From Pseudomonas fluorescens (GTDB lineage Bacteria; Pseudomonadota; Gammaproteobacteria; Pseudomonadales; Pseudomonadaceae): 64,000 nucleotides of DNA. Under the pieces are notes generated by a model, which saw nothing but the letters and a program-made list of their open reading frames with translations, did not search any database and had not been told where the DNA came from. Positions 59,752-64,000 of the stretch are shown here, one piece after another (position 1 is the stretch's first letter; each line of letters opens with the position of its first letter). The stretch spans positions 310,001 through 374,000 of the forward strand of contig NZ_CABVIR010000006.1 in NCBI RefSeq assembly GCF_902498065.1, in the 5' to 3' direction. The position numbers and the translations under genes are program-made.

Positions 59752-62024
59752 CACACCTCAAGACGTCGTTTGGCTCGGGCGCGCAGCGACACGTACGCCA
59801 GACCACTGAGCAGCAAAATGGCCAGCCCGGTCAGCGCAAACATCCAGCCCACATGCCGCGACAACATCCATTGCACGTACTTGAACGGTCCGAGATCGCC
59901 AACGTAGTACTGCTCGTCCGCCACCAGCGCTTCGATGGATTTGCCGCGAACCACCACCAGGCTGCCCTGGATCGACTGGGTGTATTCCTCGCCACCGATC
60001 AACGCCTTGGTCGCGTCGATGAGACCCTCCGGCCGGTCGCTGGCAATGACCACGACACTGCGACCGCTCTTTAGCGGCGACTCGAAACCGGTCAGGTAGG
60101 TGCTGCGCTGCCCGCCGGAAAACGCCATGGCCAGTCGCGCCTTGCGCTGGTTGGCATCCGGGTCGGGGCTGAACCAGTCCCGCACGCGCATGGGCAAATC
60201 GGACAATTCGAAACGTTGCTGGCCGTCATTCCCGGCCGCCGGCAGGCGATCGGCCCATTGGGTCAGCAGCGGCTGGTTGGCCCCGGACGCCAACACCAGC
60301 AAATCCTTGTCGGCAGCCGCGGCGACCTGTGCCGCTTGCGTCACCTGTACGCCAGTGGCCGGGTAACCGGTGGACTGGCCAAACCGTCCGAGCACAGTGA
60401 GGTAGGCATCCAGATCCGCAGCCCCGGCGTTGTCCGGCAGCACCACGGCGGTTTGCGACAGGTCGGCCAGGCGAGTGAACGGGAAGCCCGCGTCCTTGAA
60501 CACGCCAAGGTTCGGCATGGCCATGAAGTGGTCGTAGCCGCTCAGGTCGAGGGTCGATTCCGGGTCCACGCTGCCGCGCATGTTGTCGATGATGATGTCG
60601 CCGCACTCGCCCTGTTTGATGTAATCGAACATGTAGCGCAGTTGCAGACGCGATTGCAGGGCGACCGAGTTCAATGGCAGGCGCACACGAACCTCGCGGG
60701 CCAGGCTGTCGTTGGTCTTCAGTGCGCTGAGCACACCACTGTCGAGTTTGTCCTGGGACGGCAGGTTACGAGACTGAATCAGCCCGTCGTTGAAGCTGAC
60801 AATGAACGACGAGTTGGAGGATTTCTCCTGGGGGGTGTAGCGGTATTTGAGGTCCAGCGGTGCTCCATCGTCGCGCCAGGTGAACAGGTCCGGCGGGAAA
60901 TTCAGCGGCACGGTGATCTCGCCCGGGTTGTAGCCGGCGACGTTCAACTGCTTGGCCGCAATCAATTCACCCAGCTTGACCGGGCGATCGGTGGGCAACC
61001 AGTTCGGTGCGTCGTACGGCTTGCGGGGCTGCACGTTGTCGAGATGGTCGATGACGACGCGGCTGCCCGACAAGGCCTGGCTGCCCAGCACCAGCGCAGT
61101 CGCGGCACGCTTGAGCTCGGCGCCATCGCGACCGGTAATGATCAGCAGTTTGCCGTTGGCATCGTTGGGGTTGCTCATCAGCGTCAGGGTCGGCCCTGTC
61201 GCGGCCGGCAGCGTCAACGGGCCCAGTTTCAGCGCATCTGGACCACTGAGCAGCACCACGGCATTGCCGCTGCCCGGCAACTGGTTGAAGTGCGAAGAGA
61301 ACATCGCGCCGCGATAGCTGGCCTGCGCGCCGAACCAGGACGACAGTGCGCCGGCAGCCTCCAGGGTGCTGTTATCAGGCGCGGTGGCAAACACAAACGG
61401 CAAGCTCAGCTGGCGCGCATCCCGACGGTCGAAAAACGGCAGAGGCAGGATCGCCAGATCGTCCGGCAGGGACAGTGGCGACACTTGAATGTCGAGCTGA
61501 CTGCTGTTGCTGATCTTGGCCCACAGGCTGGAGTGCTGCGGGTCCTCGCAACTCATCGAATAATGGCCGACGAACTGCAGGCTCAAACGGTTGAACTCGG
61601 TGATCAGGTGGGCGGGAATCTCCACCACCTGCTTTTGCATCACCCCGGCGTTTTCCTTGGGCAAAGGCAGGCTGGCAGCCACCTCATCGTTGACCATCAC
61701 GTTGATCTGCGAAAGGTCGGCCAACAACGCAGGGGAATAGGTGTACTGCAACGTCAGGTGCGCGCCGGTCACGATTGCATCGGCGCGCACGTCGAAGTTG
61801 ACGCTGTCGCTGGATTCCACGCCGCGCAGGGTCATCGGATAGTTCCGACCCAACTGCTTGAGCGTCAGGCTGTAGTTGCCGACACCTGCCGTAGCACCGG
61901 TCACCGGCGCCGTTTCGGCAAACGCCGCAGCACCACTCCCCAACGCCAGCAAGGTGCAGGTCGCACGAGCCAGAATACGGCGAGCGCCGCGCAGGTTACC
62001 GACAGCGAAAGACTTCGAGTTCAT
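59751..62024 (-). CDS. bcsB: BcsB/WssC: cellulose synthase regulatory subunit
   Basis: A 757-residue periplasmic subunit with a signal peptide (cleavage near AFA-ET at 36), carbohydrate-binding and flavodoxin-like domains in tandem, and one C-terminal membrane anchor (about 728-750, LTGLAILLLSGLAYVSL) followed by a basic tail. It binds BcsA in the membrane and guides the new chain. The ATG at 62024 shares bases with the bcsA stop (TGATG); the open frame further upstream is not used. Confidence 0.93.
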   Translation of the reverse strand: MNSKSFAVGNLRGARRILARATCTLLALGSGAAAFAETAPVTGATAGVGNYSLTLKQLGRNYPMTLRGVESSDSVNFDVRADAIVTGAHLTLQYTYSPALLADLSQINVMVNDEVAASLPLPKENAGVMQKQVVEIPAHLITEFNRLSLQFVGHYSMSCEDPQHSSLWAKISNSSQLDIQVSPLSLPDDLAILPLPFFDRRDARQLSLPFVFATAPDNSTLEAAGALSSWFGAQASYRGAMFSSHFNQLPGSGNAVVLLSGPDALKLGPLTLPAATGPTLTLMSNPNDANGKLLIITGRDGAELKRAATALVLGSQALSGSRVVIDHLDNVQPRKPYDAPNWLPTDRPVKLGELIAAKQLNVAGYNPGEITVPLNFPPDLFTWRDDGAPLDLKYRYTPQEKSSNSSFIVSFNDGLIQSRNLPSQDKLDSGVLSALKTNDSLAREVRVRLPLNSVALQSRLQLRYMFDYIKQGECGDIIIDNMRGSVDPESTLDLSGYDHFMAMPNLGVFKDAGFPFTRLADLSQTAVVLPDNAGAADLDAYLTVLGRFGQSTGYPATGVQVTQAAQVAAAADKDLLVLASGANQPLLTQWADRLPAAGNDGQQRFELSDLPMRVRDWFSPDPDANQRKARLAMAFSGGQRSTYLTGFESPLKSGRSVVVIASDRPEGLIDATKALIGGEEYTQSIQGSLVVVRGKSIEALVADEQYYVGDLGPFKYVQWMLSRHVGWMFALTGLAILLLSGLAYVSLRARAKRRLEV

Positions 62025-64000
62025 CACTTGTCCAGAACGTTTTCTAAGAGGGGGGGGGATGGACGACGGTTGCGCAGCCATGCCTGCGCTTCCAGGACCG
62101 TGGCCTTGAATAGTTCGTAGATGCCGCGCAAGCCAATGGCGCTGACATCGCGCAACGCCACCAGCGGCGTATCAACCTGACCGCTGCCCCAGGTCGACGC
62201 CCAGGTGTCGGCTCGCGAGAAGGTCAAGCGCACCAGTTCGCTTTGTTGGCGCAGCGTCAACTGATCGAACTGCGCCCCCAAAACGTTACCGCGACTGAAC
62301 ACAATCACCGCCGGGAACACGCTCAGGTGTTGATTGCGGAACAGCGAAATCTGCACCCGCTCGCCTTGGGGAACCATCACCCCTTCCGGCAAACGGAAGC
62401 CCAGGCCTTTTTGCGAGAAGTCCAGGGTCGAGCCTTCGATGACGCTGCCATCGGCACGGGTCAGGCGCATCGGCAGCACCGCCGCGACACGCGGCTCGGA
62501 ACGCATCTGCCGGGTTTCACTGGCCACCGCCACCGAGGCGCTGGTGATGATGACGTTGTAAACCGTCCAGGCCAGGTTGATCAGGATCGTGGTCGCCGCA
62601 TCGTCCGCACCCTCGGCCAGCTTCACCAGACCAATGATCAGACCGGCGACGTTCAACGCCAGCAGGATGATGTAGGGGCGCGCCAGCTTCCACTCGAAGT
62701 ACTTCTTGTCGATGATCCCGCCCTTGTCGGTCACGTTGAACCCGCCGAACTTGGGATTGACCAGCGCCATCAGCACCGGGCCCATGATGTACCAGGCCAG
62801 TACCGTCTCGTAGACCTCGTTCCAGAACGAATGGCGGAACCGCCCCTGAATGCTGGAGTTGGTCAGACTGGCGTGGAGGATGTGCGGCAGCACATAAGCG
62901 GTAATCATCAATGCCGAGGCGTGGTAGATCCGCGCGTCGAAAATCAGAAAGGCCAGCGGCGCGGTAAGAAACGCCAGACGCGGCAAACCATAGAAAAAGT
63001 GCAGCATCGCGTTCACGTAGCACAGACGCTGGCCCAGGCTGAGGCCTTTGCCGAACAGCGGGTTATCGGTGCGGAAAATCTGCGCCATGCCCCGCGCCCA
63101 GCGAATGCGCTGGCTGATGTGGCGTGACAGGCTTTCAGTCGCCAGGCCCGCCGCCTGAGGAATGGCCAGGTACGCGGTGTTGTAGCCGGCACGGTTGAGT
63201 TTGAGCGCCGTATGAGCGTCTTCAGTCACGGTCTCGACGGCCACGCCACCGACTTCAAGCAACGGTTCACGACGGATGACCGCACAGGAACCGCAGAAGA
63301 ACGTCGCGTTCCACAGGTCGTTGCCGTCCTGTACGAGGCCGTAGAACAGCTCGCCTTCGTTCGGCACGGAACGGAACGTGTCGAGGTTTTTTTCGAACGG
63401 GTCGGGCGAGAAAAAGAAGTGCGGCGTTTGCAGCATCGCCAACTTCGGGTCCTTGAGGAACCAGCCGATACTCACCTGCAGGAACGAGCGCGTGGGGACG
63501 TGGTCGGCGTCGAAAATGGCCACGAACTCGCCACTGGTGACCTTCAGCGCTTCATTGAGGTTGCCTGCCTTGGCGTGGCGGTTGTTGTCACGCACGATGT
63601 AGTTGACGCCGATCTGCTCGCAGAACTCGCGGAAGTCTTCGCGGCGCCCGTCATCGAGTACATGCACGCGCAGTTTGTCGCGTGGCCAGTCGATGGCCTG
63701 GGCGGCGAAGATGGTGACTTTGACGATATCCAGTGTTTCGTTGTACGACGGGATGAACACATCGACCGTCGGCCATTCACTGGGTGGGCCGCTCATCAAT
63801 ATGGGTTTGCGGCGCAGCGGCCAGGCGGTCTGGATGTAACCGAACACCAGCACGATCATCGCGTACAGCTCGGCCATGACCAGGCCGTAGCCAAACACCA
63901 TGTCCAGCCAGCCCTCGAAACCGAGGGTGGACGTCAGCCGCCAGTACAGATAACGCAGAGAGGCCGTCAGTGACAAACCGATCATCACCATCACCGTCAG
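62024..64000 (-). CDS. bcsA: BcsA/WssB: cellulose synthase catalytic subunit (partial)
   Basis: At least 656 residues of the UDP-glucose transferase. The reading frame stays open to the right edge, so perhaps 80 N-terminal residues lie outside. Counting from the GTG at 63994, the glycosyltransferase motifs are DDG (114-116), DAD (162-164), TED (257-259) and QRIRW (295-299). The gating loop reads FNVTDKGG (419-426). A PilZ domain follows, with RSEPR (498-502) and DFSQKG (525-530), which bind c-di-GMP. Synthesis is therefore switched on by c-di-GMP. About eight membrane segments surround the catalytic domain. Confidence 0.95.
   Translation of the reverse strand: MTVMVMIGLSLTASLRYLYWRLTSTLGFEGWLDMVFGYGLVMAELYAMIVLVFGYIQTAWPLRRKPILMSGPPSEWPTVDVFIPSYNETLDIVKVTIFAAQAIDWPRDKLRVHVLDDGRREDFREFCEQIGVNYIVRDNNRHAKAGNLNEALKVTSGEFVAIFDADHVPTRSFLQVSIGWFLKDPKLAMLQTPHFFFSPDPFEKNLDTFRSVPNEGELFYGLVQDGNDLWNATFFCGSCAVIRREPLLEVGGVAVETVTEDAHTALKLNRAGYNTAYLAIPQAAGLATESLSRHISQRIRWARGMAQIFRTDNPLFGKGLSLGQRLCYVNAMLHFFYGLPRLAFLTAPLAFLIFDARIYHASALMITAYVLPHILHASLTNSSIQGRFRHSFWNEVYETVLAWYIMGPVLMALVNPKFGGFNVTDKGGIIDKKYFEWKLARPYIILLALNVAGLIIGLVKLAEGADDAATTILINLAWTVYNVIITSASVAVASETRQMRSEPRVAAVLPMRLTRADGSVIEGSTLDFSQKGLGFRLPEGVMVPQGERVQISLFRNQHLSVFPAVIVFSRGNVLGAQFDQLTLRQQSELVRLTFSRADTWASTWGSGQVDTPLVALRDVSAIGLRGIYELFKATVLEAQAWLRNRRPSPPLLENVLDK

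Noticed and set aside
60216..62120. A 634-codon open frame opposite bcsB
   Set aside because: It is antisense to a certain cellulose gene in a tightly overlapping operon, with the same skewed composition as other shadows.

Overview
The window looks like the chromosome of a Pseudomonas of the fluorescens group. The evidence is high-GC coding, the gene order sulfate transport / oscA / GGDEF-EAL / desA / GGDEF (which I recall from P. aeruginosa), a wss-type acetylated-cellulose operon, a gabDT pair, and many REP palindromes with the usual fluorescens core (GCGGGCAAGCCCGCTCCCAC and variants). Coding density is high and most genes sit on the minus strand.

Layout. 1-9.5 kb: an Mpo1-like membrane protein, the sulfate uptake cluster (oscA-sbp-cysTWA, minus strand), a PAS-GGDEF-EAL enzyme, the fatty acid desaturase desA and a PAS-GGDEF cyclase. 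9.5-14.3 kb: a receiver-HDOD protein, gabDT (4-aminobutyrate degradation) and tRNA-Arg(CCG). 14.3-19.8 kb: a small operon of von Willebrand-type lipoprotein, ECF sigma factor, membrane anti-sigma factor and an acidic small protein; then a PEBP-family protein and a Rieske/FAD oxidoreductase. 19.8-31.6 kb: a DUF945 protein, an AaeAB/FUSC-type efflux operon with its own MarR regulator, DUF2789, YbaK, NfeD-slipin, and a wrecked membrane glycosyltransferase gene. 31.7-37 kb: an EmrAB-type tripartite efflux operon and a LysR regulator.

37-50 kb is the most irregular part. Two 848-residue PAS-PAS-GAF-GGDEF-EAL paralogues (DosP-like) stand at its two ends. Between them are a chemoreceptor, an XRE regulator, a relic made of the 3' end of a tauC-like gene joined to an internally deleted LysR gene, an orphan Rhs-core protein with a proline-rich tail, and an intact tauDABC-like sulfonate operon. 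The relic and the intact tauC form direct repeats of about 150 bp that bracket the orphan Rhs gene.

50.6-64 kb holds the cellulose operon in the order bcsA(wssB)-bcsB-bcsZ-bcsC-wssF-wssG-wssH-wssI on the minus strand. It is cut by the right edge inside bcsA, and no wssJ follows wssI. BcsA carries a PilZ c-di-GMP site, so the four GGDEF/EAL proteins in this window are possible, unproven, inputs to cellulose synthesis.

Intergenic stretches above 300 bases are 4739-5106 (a palindrome and a REP pair), 13795-14142 (tRNA promoter, one palindrome) and 50152-50604 (a possible 39-codon gene and a degenerate REP). Positions 1-85 show only the ribosome binding site of the first gene. All calls rest on reading the sequence and on remembered family features; no database search was run.
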